This document shows positions 47,564 through 58,094 of a stretch of DNA of 64,000 nt, one piece after another; position 1 is the first letter of the stretch, and each line of letters opens with the position of its first letter. Source of the stretch: Takakia lepidozioides (lineage: Eukaryota; Streptophyta; Takakiopsida; Takakiales; Takakiaceae); NCBI GenBank assembly GCA_030704615.1, contig CM060734.1, forward strand, positions 19,346,001-19,410,000, read 5' to 3'. The translations under genes were made by a program, and so were the position numbers. Below the pieces are notes generated by a model. That model did no database searches. It saw only the letters and a program-made list of their open reading frames with translations, and was not told the origin of the DNA.

Positions 47564-48679
47564 GGAACGATGTCGCGATTTATCATTGGAGTGATAAAGA
47601 TGAAAATTGCCAAATTTTCATCAGCGGATGACGGTGGAAAATTGAATGACAGGCAGGGATGAAATCACTAATTGGCATCAATGGATGGATGACGGACTAG
47701 CAGGATGACAGGGCGATGAAAGCACCAATGAAGAAAGTTGATCACATGGGGATGAGACTGCAGAAGTAGACAAAGGACTCAGCGGTGATTTAGTGGGTAG
47801 AGTGGCCACAATAATATTAGCTAGGTGGCACTAAGATAAAGGGTGGATAGAAGGAGGTACACGTCGCCTCCAGATGTATTTAGCAACAGACAGGCATGTG
47901 GCACAGAGGGGAATAATACCCGGTGTCCACTAAGTCTTCAAGCCTAAGGTTGCAACTGATTATGTTGTGGGGTCTAGTTATTAAATGATCACGTGAAGTG
48001 GCGGCATAGCTAAGACGAAGTTTATGATCGGGTCAGGTATAAGACGAGTGGTTCATCTCTCTCAGATTGTGGTATTAGCTTATGTTGATTTTGAAGTAAA
48101 TGATGGAGATTGCAATCAGTGGAAGTGAGCACTGGAATCACCATGGTGTGGAGTAGAAGTTATCCATTAACATAGGGGAGGGTTATGATGGTTAGCTAAA
48201 GTGTTTTTAGGGGACTAACTCTCATGCATCGAAGCATCCGATTCGCGTCTATACAAAGAGAGGACGTCGGCTTAGCCAGCATGCACGATATGGCTGGGCA
48301 CTAAGGATAGTGAACTGATACCAGTATGCAGTAGAGCAGTTTCTTCATACACTTCTCTGCAAAACCAAATTAGACACATGTGTTAATACTTGACGAAGGC
48401 ATGAACACCAGAGAGGGTCGGAAGTAGGCATTACGGTAGGCCTAGTGCGACTGGTGCATGATGCAAATACCAGAGATGAAAGCGGATGAAGAACCAAACT
48501 CAAGGGCATTGGGTTACCCTCTAGGGATGATAAACAAAGAAGTCAAACAAAATGTCTAGACAAATCTCAATGCCGAATCTCCATTTGTGCCAGGTTTTCT
48601 CTTCCGCTGCAGCCTGGGATAAATGGTGTACTAACTGGATGGATTGTCATGGGTTGTAGGCCCCTTTCTTTTTTACTTA
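47564..48679. other. non-coding stretch, GGATGA-rich
   Basis: No gene seen. Words such as GGATGACGG and GGGATGAAA recur at 47,620-47,720, a weak version of the GGATG boxes that follow, so this may be the decayed left end of the element. Confidence 0.35.
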
Positions 48680-49078
48680 CACCAGCAGTAGGATGAAAAA
48701 ACAGGAAATAACATCCAAGGCATCGGTTTTACATCCTTACAGGTAATTCCACATCCCAAAAATGCCTCATCCGGTACGGATGAAAAAACAATAAAAGAGG
48801 AATGAAAAAATTAATATCCTGGCATTTTTCATCCGATATGGATGGAAAAATAGGATGCTAGTGGCAACCCCCACAGAGGTAATTTCTCATTCTCTGGTGA
48901 CTCATCCGGTATGGATGGAAGTCAATAAAAGAGGAATGGAAAATCAGAGACTCGTCTTAGAGGTAATTCAGTGTCCACCCTGGTAGTTCATCCGGTATGG
49001 ATGAAAAATCATTATAGGACGGGTGAAAAAACTGCTAGAGTCCATCCGGTATGGATGAAAACACAAGAAATTAATGTA
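48680..49078 (+). repeat. left inverted repeat of CACTA-like element A, with GGATG boxes
   Basis: Five imperfect boxes of the type CATCCGGTATGGATG at about 48,768, 48,830, 48,903, 48,989 and 49,043. The whole segment is inverted relative to 52,485-52,880: shared words in order include AGTAGGATGAAAAAACAG, ATCCAAGGCATCGGTTT, CATCCGATATGGATGGAAAA and CATTCTCTGGTGACTCAT. Tandem subterminal motifs are a hallmark of CACTA (En/Spm) ends. Confidence 0.75.
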
Positions 49079-49909
49079 TGCTTACCAATCATACTATATT
49101 ATTAGATAAACCTAAATGTACCTTAAATGAATGTTAATGAGAGAGGTGGGAAAAACACTCACCTTTGCCGCATCCGCAATCTTGTTATTCTTGTAATGTT
49201 TTTCGACAACATGCGGTCGCCGCCTTGGTGGTCTGGTGCCGCCCGGCGGTATCCGTTCCCAACACTTAGTGCACCAACACTCAATCCCGTCGGGGGGGTC
49301 AAAGGTGGACGTGGTTGGACGGGGTGGCGAGGGGGCAGCCCGCGGCGCGCCTGACTCGATCCCAGAGTGTCAACATCCTCCGCATCACCTGAAATTTGGC
49401 CCCAGTCCCTTCTACGATTGTGCCCGGCAGCCTGTATTGGATCAGGTGCAATGGATGGCTCCCCGCCACGAAAACCGGTCGCTCTAGGGCCACAATCGAT
49501 ATGTGGTACTATCTCCCCATCGTCGAGGGAGACGGGTTGATGTTTCCTCACCATCGCATCATAATTAACACACACCACCAACACTTTCATTTCTCAAAAA
49601 CCGTTGGCGAAAAACCCTATGCCTCAGCCTCGGGGCTTTCGAAATTGGTAACCAAAGGCGGAGCATCCCTATGGTGCTAGAGAGCCCAAGACAATAAATC
49701 CTTCCTCACGTTCTATCTTCAAAATGCCCACACCACGGAAAAATTTATTGAGACCCAACGCTTTGCGCTTATCAGATTGAACCACATTTTGGGTATGTGA
49801 ATCCTAATTACACCGTTTATCCTTTCAACCCCAAGACCCACAACCAAAACTGCCAATCCAAAACCCAGCACCATAAAGAAAAGCAAACACCCTAACCCAG
49901 TACCATATG

Positions 49910-49940
<31 letters not shown>

Positions 49941-50684
49941 AAGAACCCCAAAAGGCCCTAAACCCTAAACCCAAAAAGGTCGGCCGTCGCCTTCTGCGAC
50001 CCTCCTGCGACACCCTCGCGTCGCATTTGGCGACGTGTTTTTTCAAATTTTTAGCCGGGGGTCGCACCCCGCGACAGAAAGCCGTCGCGGGAGGCGGCGT
50101 GTTTTTTTTAATTTATGGGGCCGGGGGTTGCAAGCAGCGACGGCCCGCCGTCGCGAATACCATTTGTACATTTCAAAAAAATGGTGGGGCACAGGCGTGC
50201 AACGGCCGGGCGTCGCACGTAGGCGCCGCGCCCTTTTTTTTTCCCAAGTGCTTGAAGCACCTCCTTCCCCTCCTGTTTTCGTTTGTTCTTTGGGAGAGAG
50301 GTAGTTCAGAGAGTGGGGTTTAGGGTGGAGGAGAAACGCACCTGCTGCTGAGCCCAAAGTGGTTGCAAGGCCCCAAGGCGTTAGCCCCAACGCCGCTCCA
50401 ACGGCCAAGGTAATCATCGCCTCCTCCCTCACTCTCTCTTGTTTTCTTGCCCTAAGCACGGGCTAATCTCTCTCTCCCTTGTGTGGTAGAAACGCCGCGC
50501 AGAGATGGGATGTAAACGAGCTGAAGAGAGAGAGAGTTGTGGTGAGCGGGGGAGAGACGCCCTGCAGCGGCGAGGACCCGCGCCGTTGGCAGCCGCGACA
50601 ACACCGCAGCAACTCGCTTGAAGCAGCAGCAGCAGCAGAGATAGGTCAGGATGGGGAGATCGAAAAATGGTCTGTATTGTCATG
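49079..50684. other. interior of element A: uncertain coding, poly-A and GC-rich repeats
   Basis: A GC-rich minus-strand open frame (49,590-49,159, 143 codons) shows no recognised domain and its reverse strand is equally open, so it is not called. A run of 29 A residues occurs at 49,910-49,938. From 50,240 to 50,684 the sequence is GC-rich with CT/GA tracts and no recognised gene. Confidence 0.35.
49975..50240. repeat. GC-rich imperfect tandem repeat with CGTCGC core
   Basis: Four diverged units of about 65 bases. Each has a CGTCGC or GCGACG core, a GGCGACGTG/GGCGGCGTG-type word, a T- or A-run, then GCCGGGGGT or GGTGGGGCAC. CpG density is far above the surroundings. Confidence 0.55.
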
Positions 50685-50689
50685 TGGGA

Positions 50690-50738
50690 TCAAGGGAAAG
50701 ATGTCAAGAGTTGTCCATAACTTGTATGTCACATCAAA

Positions 50739-50773
<35 letters not shown>

Positions 50774-50828
50774 GAGATGACAAAACAAAACCAAAAAAAA
50801 AAAAGTTGGAGGGGGGAGTTACTGAGCA
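50690..50828. repeat. foldback repeat 1, left arm
   Basis: GA-rich start (GA microsatellite at 50,736-50,770), an A-run, then GGAGGGGGGAGTTACTGAGCAG. Its partner arm (CTGCTGAGTCACTCCCCCC..) is at 51,408-51,475; in two other foldbacks in this window these arms are directly adjacent. Here a LINE-B piece separates them. Confidence 0.6.
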
Positions 50829-51405
50829 GAAGGGGCTGGGCTTTTGGCTCCGCCTCGAGACTTTCAAAGTTGGTAAACAGAGGTACATGCACAATTCCCT
50901 TGATAGATTTGAAGAAAGCGTCTCTTTGTTGAGAGAACCCCGGACATCATAAAATGAATGTTGTCTTCAGGTTGCCCACGCAACAGGCAATTGCACTCTC
51001 CCTTTCCTCTCTGCTTCTGTTTATTGTTCAAAGGTAGGCTTCCTGCCTTGAGTTTAAATTTCAGTCTGGTGCCAAGAGTGGGATAGACCCTTGAGCGCAT
51101 CCATGATGTCATCCCCCATGTCACAGACTGGAAACAGGTTCACGGAAGTTTTCTTCCTAACTTCATTTTCATCGGACAATTTTCTGGTAACAAACATGGC
51201 TTTGGACACTACACTCTCTAAGTCAGGTTTATCCAGCAAGGTCCAGATTCAGATCCTTGAGAATCTCTTCTACTCTCTTCTGCCAGGGCTTAGCCTGTTT
51301 GACAGGGCGGTCCTGTTTCCAAGATGTAGAGCCGATTAACTTAGGATATCTAGTGTTGGACATATGTTGCAGCTGAACCCACCATCTGACTTGAATTTAT
51401 CTCGT
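50829..51405 (-). mobile_element. LINE-B fragment between foldback arms
   Basis: Minus-strand coding for LKFKLKAGSLPLNNKQKQRG followed by the C-terminal zinc region; about 90% similar by eye to the neighbouring copy at 51,480-52,235. It lacks the true LINE 3' end (the part found at 51,480-51,630 in the next copy), which is unexpected for a reverse-transcribed insertion. Confidence 0.75.
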
Positions 51406-51407
51406 GC

Positions 51408-51475
51408 TGCCGCTGCTGAGTCACTCCCCCCCCCACATTCTCTTTTTCCTTTGTTGCCCCCTCTCTTGGGGAAAC
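51408..51475. repeat. foldback repeat 1, right arm
   Basis: CTGCTGAGTCACTCCCCCCC followed by TTTCCTTTGTTGCCCCCTCT, the same right-arm sequence as at 52,360-52,440 and 57,810-57,880. Confidence 0.6.
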
Positions 51476-51479
51476 AAAA

Positions 51480-52235
51480 GGGACAGATCCTACCTCTGTC
51501 AGGGGCTGACCTTGGTAGTAAGACTTACCTTCACATATAGAATTAAATCCGGGTTTTCCAGATATCCTCTAGAAATCCCTTCACACAAGCATCAATCTGC
51601 TCTATGTGATTTGCCCAAAACCTAGGCCTCAGAAGGGGCTGGGCTTTTGGCTCAGCCTCGAGAATTTCAAAGTTAGTAAACAGAGGTACATGCACAATTC
51701 CCTTGATAGATTTGAAGAGAGCGTCTCTTTGGTGAGAGAACCCCGGACAGTGTATCAGAAAATGAATATTGTCTTCAGGTTGCCCACACAACGGGCAATT
51801 GCACTCTCCCTTTCCTCTCTGCTTCTGTTTGCTTATCAAAGGTAGGCTTCCTGCCCTGAGTTTAAATTTCAGTCTAGTGCCGAGAGTGGGTAGACCCTTG
51901 AGGTCATCCAAGATGTCCTCCCCCATGTCATAGACTGGAAACAAGTTCAGGGAAGTTTTTTGCCTAACTTCATTTTTATCAGACAATCTCATGGCAACAG
52001 ACATGGCTGGACACCACAGCCTCTAAGTCAGATTTATCCAGCAGGGTGAAGACTGCGGTTCCAGGTCCAGGTCCTTGAGAATCTCTTCTACTGTCTTCTG
52101 CCAGGACTTAGCCTGTTTGACAGGGCGGTGGGTAGTCTTGTTTCCAAGATATAGAGTCGATTAACTTAGGATATCTGGTGTTGGACATATGCTGCAGCTA
52201 ACCCCACCATCTGACCTTAAACTCATCTCGTCGGG
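51480..52235 (-). mobile_element. LINE-B 3' fragment, second copy
   Basis: Encodes, on the minus strand, [40 protein letters not shown], the zinc motif CPLCGQPEDNIHFLIHC and [17 protein letters not shown] in one open frame of 153 codons. The 3' end near 51,480 shares GGGACAGATCCTACCT-type sequence with the copies at 14.0 and 35.2 kb. Confidence 0.8.
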
Positions 52236-52239
52236 AGCT

Positions 52240-52470
52240 TAAAAGAGAGGGACAGAGAGGGACAGAGAGAGGGAGTGAGATGGAGAGATCAAGAAACGGC
52301 GAAAAAAAAAAATTTAAAAATTTAAAAAAAAAAATTGGGGGGTGGGGGGTGACTGAGCAGCAGCTGCTCGGTCACCCCCCACCCCACCTTTTTTTTTTTT
52401 TTTCTTTGTTGCCCCCTCTCTCCTCTGTCTCCCTCCTCGGAATTGGCTGGTTGCATCAGTTTTTTTCATG
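52240..52470. repeat. foldback repeat 2 (complete)
   Basis: GAGAGGGACAGAGAGG-type left flank, an A-run, GGGGGGTGACTGAGCAG, then directly the complement CTGCTCGGTCACCCCCC, a T-run and TTTGTTGCCCCCTCTCTCC. The central near-palindrome at about 52,342-52,386 could form a hairpin with GC-rich stem. Confidence 0.7.
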
Positions 52471-52484
52471 ATTTTCCATCTATA

Positions 52485-52880
52485 CCAGATAGACTCTAAA
52501 CAGTGTTTTCACCAGCCTTATAAAGGTTTTCTATCCATACCGGAAGAATCACCTGGGTGGACACTAAAATACCTCTAAAAATGACCTATAATTTTTCATT
52601 ACTCTTTTATTGACTTTTATCTATACCAAATGAGTCACCAGAGAATGAGGAATTCCCTTCGTAGGGGTTGTGACGCTGGCATCCTATCTATAATTTTTCC
52701 ATCCATATCGGATGAAAAATACCAGGATAATAATTCATGTTATTCCTCCTTTATGCCTTTTTTTTCCGTACTGGATGAAGTTTTTTTTTAAGGGGATGGT
52801 GAATTACCTGCTAGGATGAGAAACCGATGCCTTGGATGATATGTACTGTTTTTTCATCCTACTGATGGACCTTCTCCAAC
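52485..52880 (-). repeat. right inverted repeat of CACTA-like element A
   Basis: Complementary to 48,680-49,078 over nearly its whole length with scattered substitutions and short indels; boxes appear here as CCATACCGGA, CCATATCGGATG, CTATACCAAATGAG and similar. Confidence 0.75.
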
Positions 52881-53036
52881 TTGATGAACTTATTACCTTT
52901 ATTCATCTAAACCAGATGAAAAATGCAGCTTATGATGACCCTGGAGAATTGTTTAATTACCCTTAATTATGCCTAATTAAGGAGTAAAATCCTAACCCCT
53001 ACCCTATAACCTACGGTTTAAACCTAGCTAACGGAT

Positions 53037-53112
53037 GACATCCGTCGGGTTTTTGAGTTAAAGGGTGTTGATTATTCATCCCCCGCGGATGAAAAATCGG
53101 GCTTTGCCCTGG
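53037..53112 (-). repeat. terminus of element A (AGGGCAAA end)
   Basis: On the minus strand: AGGGCAAAGCCCG, then TTTTTCATCCGCGGGGGATG, then GACGGATGTCATCCG. It aligns with 57,353-57,440 in the opposite orientation, so it is read as the end of the element lying to its left. The termini do not start with the canonical CACTA. Confidence 0.55.
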
Positions 53113-54244
53113 GGTGTCTCTCCCGCCGTCAGCTGCACTCCTCGTGCTGCTGTGCTCGCGGGCTGAGAGTTATGGCGTCTGAGCTCTGCTGCTACCCTGT
53201 CTGGTGCTTCGTGCCCATGCCGGACGAGCTCCTGGGGATGCGCAATGGCGGCGTCTTGTCTCTTCTCACAGGCGGGAGACCCCATTGTGATGGCATCATC
53301 TCTTTCCCTCCTCTGGCTTTTATGTTTCGCAGCGGCGCTTGGGTGGGGAAGTATATTTGTCTCTCTCCCTTCTTAAACCTAGCATTTGTATGCTTCGCTT
53401 CTCCTTAGCTGTGCTGGAGGTTGCTTGCTGGTGGCGATGGCGCAGAGTTACCTTCCCCAATCGCTCAAGGTGCTTTTGGTGATTAGGGTTCCTTTTACTT
53501 CATGTCTTTCTCTCTTGTTTTTTGGGGTTCTTAGTTGACATCGATGACAAGTGTAGGGGTCTGTGATTCACTGGGGGGTTCCACAATCCTCACTAACCCA
53601 TTGGTTTTTGTGGGGGCTTGTGATGGGACCAGGTGAGGATCCCTACCTACTTTGAATTCTCTTGAGCTTGCAGATAAGGATGTGTGCAAAAGGAACATAC
53701 TGCTGCTGCCTGCAGCCCCGATTTCGGCCCGCTTGCTCCCGGTTTGACATGATGATGCGTGCTTTTGACCTATCTTTTGCTGCTGCTGATGGAGCATTCC
53801 GGCCTGGCAGCTTTGTCTCATGCAACACAGCGTGTGAATCCTACCCTGTCTTGAATCTTTGACAACTTTGCCTGTGGATTTTTAGACTAGGTTCTTTTTT
53901 TGGCCTTAAAAGAGGATTGATGGTGCAAGGGTAAAGTCATCAGTGGTTGTTTGGCTCTAAGGATGAGGAGGTCTGGTTTTTGTTAAAGAAGACAGCCTGA
54001 TAAGGCAATGACAGGCCTTTTTCAGACCTGGATTTGTTGTGGAATGGAGCATAGTGAGGTCTATTTGCAAACGATGGCATTAGCCTCCTGTGAAACAATG
54101 ACGGTAAGCTCTAAAGGACTCTGGCCAGTGATTAGTTACTTTATTTTGCCATATGAACAGCCACCTGCATTGTATGATGTATCTTGGCCAAGAGGACTTG
54201 GTCTTGGGCACTCAAATTGTATGTGTGTCCATATCTGGATGCTG

Positions 54245-54870
54245 TAACAGGGCAGGCCTTTCTTCCATGCCAAAATGCCTTACATGATGCATATCTTGGG
54301 GCAACTGTACATGATATAGAATGAAGTTGCAGTCAGTTTTGTCAAGCCCAAAGTGTTCACTTGGTTGCATGTTTGGAGTCTGATTTACTACAGGCTCGGC
54401 CAGCAAAGAGTCCTATGTGCACAGGTCCTGAACATGTATAATGACAGGCTGTTCTTACATACCCAGAAGGCCTTGCATGATGCATGCTTTGGGGTGCTTA
54501 CATTTGGCCAAATGTGAAGCTGCAATATGGCTTGCCATGCGCAAGAAGTGTACTTGGTGGCAGGCGAAGTGTAATTAATTGCAGGCTGGTCCTTCCTGCT
54601 GTCGGGGTGAACACTCCCTGAATGTGTTGTAGGGCAGGCTGTTCTTACCTACTTTGCATAATGCTTGTCTTGGATCACCTCAAGGTACTTGTGTATACAT
54701 ATCTTGGATCGGTAATGTGGCAAGATATTCTTATATGCCCATGATATTTTGTATGGTGCATATCTTATGGATAACTATGGATGATGTAATCTGAGGCTGA
54801 AATCTGACTTATATTGTGCAAGAGGGTCACTTGGGTACATGACAGGAATCTGATTATGAACGTACCCCCC
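54245..54870. repeat. degenerate tandem repeat of about 190 bases
   Basis: Units start at about 54,249, 54,444 and 54,632 with GGCAGGC.. or GACAGGCTGTTCTTAC, continue with CTTACATGATGCATATCTTG or CTTGCATGATGCATGCTTTG, and end with CAAG/GCAAG then GTGTTCACTTGG or GTGTACTTGG. A shortened fourth unit starts at about 54,716. Confidence 0.55.
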
Positions 54871-55274
54871 CCTCCCACCCTGTTTTATCATGACTGAATG
54901 GGTGGCATCACTTGGTGTGCTATGACAAGACTAGAAATGTTAGATGGTGCCCTGTCATGGGGCTGTTTATGTCTTTAATTGACAATGACCCTAGTTGGTA
55001 TTGTCCATGTCTTGACATGACATGAATATCTTCCCACTCTTCATGTTCCAGTGTACTTAGTGGTTTTTGTACACACTATCTACCGTCTTCCCTTCTTGTT
55101 ATTGCCTCACTAGTGTGACTTACTAACAAGTTGCTTGGATGGCCTGGCAGAAAGCCAACAAGGCCATATCTGAGTGGAAAGATGAGCTTAAGGCCCTTGG
55201 ATATTAGCTATTCCAGCAGTGCAAGCCACATTTGCACAAGTCAAATCAGGTGAATTTCATGCTGTTGTACAAAA

Positions 55275-55953
55275 GCTGCTGGTGATAACCGACCTGTCTT
55301 ATTACTTGAAACACTAGCTTTGGAGGACTGGGTTGCTCTTGGCATTATGGTAAACAAGAATGGGATGTGGCTGGAAAAACTCCAGAAATACCACTCTAGG
55401 TTATTGGAAGTATTGGAGGATGATGCTACTGAGATTGCTGCTTGGGAAAAGAAAGGCTCCTCAATTGAGGATGCCCTTCGGCTGGCTAACAATGAAGATG
55501 CCTTACCTGTGTCCACCTAGAAGTCCTCGACCACTGTTGAAAAGGAATTTGTACCCACAGTGAGCAATCACCCAATTTTGGGTTTTATGGACGTACCGGA
55601 TGAAGAGAAGGAGGCTATAAAAGACTTTTTTGATCAGGTCGTGCTTTCTCAAGTGGAACAGGATCGGGTTGCAGGGGCTACACCAGGTAACCAGCAATTC
55701 GTCCCCTGGTTACCCCCTAGGGCAGTTGAGCTTGAGGTTGCCAATAATGACCATATGATGTGGCATACATTGGCCAACATCAATCTGCTGGCCCCTATTT
55801 CGGTTGATATGTGGGTCAAATGGGGCAACATAACACCAACCGAACGAAACCGATGTGCACAGGATGCCAAAGACAGCTTCCAAAGGTTCAAAAAAGAGCC
55901 AATCACCTTGCATGGCCTCTACGGACCTTCTACTATAAACTTTGTGACCAAGG
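55275..55953 (+). pseudogene. unrecognised protein-coding exon with one internal stop
   Basis: About 226 codons in one frame, broken only by a TAG at 55,518-55,520. Composition is protein-like: LEDWVALGIMVNKNGMWLEK, a charged region, FMDVPDEEKEAIKDFFDQVV, PWLPPRAVELEVANNDHMMW and TERNRCAQDAKDSFQRFKKE. The frame ends at a plausible splice donor (ACCAAG then GTGAGA at 55,954). Just upstream, KANKAISEWKDELKALGY in another frame may belong to the same protein. I do not recognise the family; a transposon accessory protein or a decayed host gene are both possible. If the stop is real it is a pseudogene. Confidence 0.5.
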
Positions 55954-57352
55954 TGAGAACTTGACCTTGCGAACCAAGAATGACTTACCGCAAAAGAGAG
56001 GGAAGATATACATGTCATGTCAAGACATGGACAAGACCGCTAAGGTCATTGTCATTGAAAGACAAAACAGCCCTTTACAGGGCACCATCTAACATTCCCT
56101 TTCATGTTTACAATCTCATTTGAATACCCCATTACATTTCAGGGTCTCTGAAAAAACAGGGCGGGAGGGTGGGATTTCAGGTCATTCATATCATGAAAGC
56201 ACCATAGTATGCATCATCATCTCAAAAATTCATTTCAAACTTATTTCAAAAACCAGATTGCAGGTTTGGTTTGAAGATGATGTTTTAGAACCAAGATATA
56301 AGCAAGATTCTTAAAAAGGAAGAAGAAACAAAAGGGTAGAGCCCCCTTAAGCAGGTATAGGCCTAGCATGGTATTTTAAGGCCTCATAAAATAGTTTTGC
56401 CAAGGTGAAAGAGCAGCTCAGAAACCCCTGTTTGTTGTCAAGCCATGAAACCAAAATGATATGAGGGCCTTGAAGAATGTGTGTTATCTATCAAAGCCTA
56501 TCCTTTTGATCCATCAGAGTCATACCAAGAAGTTTCATTTCAGAGCCAAGTATCAAGGCAGTCAGAGTATTAACTGCTATTTTGTATCCTTGTATCTTTC
56601 AGCTTAACTCCTACACATGCAAATGTGGTTGTAAAAAACCAGAAACAAGGGTAAGGAGAGAAGCAGATCCTCATTGGAGCCATCTTGGAACAGGTCTGAA
56701 GCGGCATGGTGGCAGTTTGAAATAGTAGATGGCATCAGCAGCATAGGCAGTAGCAGAATCCACATTTGCAAGAACAGGAGCTACAAGCTTTCAAGAAATC
56801 AAGACAAGTGAAGACCCTCACATGTGCCCGTCCCAAAAACCACCACATAGCGATGTGTGTTAGTGAAGATGCAGCAAATAAATGGCAGGTCTTCACAGTT
56901 GCTATCCATGTCAGTGATGAATTCTAAAGCAAGTACAGATCACAATTCAAGCAAGGGTAAACTCAAAAAACCTTGAGTGTTTGTGGTATGCCCTGCGCCA
57001 TGGCGTCCAACAGATCGTCTCCAACAGAACGCAATCAGAGTAGAAGCGTTCACAGATAGAGAATGGCTCATACACAAAGAGAGAGCAACATGTAATCTGT
57101 AGATAAATTAGGGATAGAGTACTTCCCAACAAGGAGTAAAAGCGCCGCTGCAAAATAAAGAACCATGTGTTTCTGATCAAAGCGATCACCGCTTTGTCGT
57201 CTGCCAGAGAAGAATCTGTTTAACCACCAATGCGCATCCCAAGAGCCAGCCATCACGAGTACCATGTAGCAGCAGGGGAGCAGGTTTATACGGCGCATCA
57301 TCAAGGTTCACTGAAGCACGAGTTCAGTGCTGTGAAGTGTGTCGGCCTGCTT

Positions 57353-57670
57353 AGGGCAAAACTTCCCGAATTTTCATCCAGGGTGGATGAAAAATCACAT
57401 TTTACCAAGAGAGGCACTTTGTCAATGGATGACATCCCATAGAAATGTATCTTTTAGGGTTATGGTATAGGCTTAGGTTTAATAACTGCCATCATTTATG
57501 ATGGTAGTTTTATTATTCTCTTGGATTTTATAATAGGTAACCATTATTTATGTAGATCATCCAGTTTAGATGAAAGAAATAGATGGTAAATCCAGCTTTC
57601 TGTACATTAAGTTTCATCACCCTATAATAAAATCATCCAGATTTGGATGAAAAAGGCTGGGATGAAAAAC
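57353..57670 (+). repeat. left terminus and boxes of CACTA-like element B
   Basis: Starts AGGGCAAAACTTCCCGAATT, then TTTCATCCAGGGTGGATGAA, GTCAATGGATGACATCCC, GGGTTATGGTATAGGCTTAG, and further CATCC..GGATG boxes at about 57,560 and 57,640. Homologous to the inverted end at 53,037-53,112 and the bases beyond it. Confidence 0.6.
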
Positions 57671-57714
57671 TAAATAACCTCAAAAGGTTAAGGCCAGATG
57701 AAATCCAAAGAGTT

Positions 57715-57910
57715 ATAGAGGGAGAGGGAGAGAGGGAGAGAGAGGGAGAGATCAGGGAAAAAAATAAAAATAAAAATGGTGGGGGTGGGTTTGGGGGGAG
57801 TGACTGAGCAGCTGCTCAGTCACTCTCCCCCCATTTTATTTTATTTTTCTTTGATGCCCCCTCTCTCCCTATGTCTCCCTTTATCCTTGGAATTGGCCGG
57901 TTTTATCAGT
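57715..57910. repeat. foldback repeat 3 (complete)
   Basis: GA-rich left flank, A-run, GGGGGGAGTGACTGAGCAG followed immediately by CTGCTCAGTCACTCTCCCCC, T-run and TTTGATGCCCCCTCTCTCCC. Same orientation and same right flank (TTGGAATTGGC-GGTT) as foldback 2. Confidence 0.75.
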
Positions 57911-58094
57911 GTGATGCGTCGTTCACTACGTATATTGCAGCCACGACTGATGCCCAAGCTCGCAATCACATTGCACAGGAGGCATTTCGCGCCGGTCTAC
58001 TTGCAGAATTTGTGCCAGAGCATGTGCCCGATGTGACCAGTTGGTTCCCCCAGCAGCACGTAGATTAGATGCGTAGGATCGAGGGGTATTGTAG

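Larger units (their letters stand above)
53113..57352. other. segment between the two element ends
   Basis: Apart from the two entries inside it (tandem repeat at 54.2-54.9 kb and an unrecognised frame at 55.3-55.95 kb), nothing could be assigned. 53,113-53,500 is GC-rich with overlapping open frames on both strands; 56,000-57,300 shows no coding signal. Confidence 0.4.

Noticed and set aside
48768-49060. CRISPR-like array of CATCCGGTATGGATG boxes
   Set aside because: Boxes are short, diverged and unevenly spaced, and the genome is eukaryotic; subterminal transposon motifs explain them.
49159-49590. 143-codon minus-strand frame in element A
   Set aside because: GC-rich with equally long open frames on the opposite strand and no domain; open reading is likely compositional.
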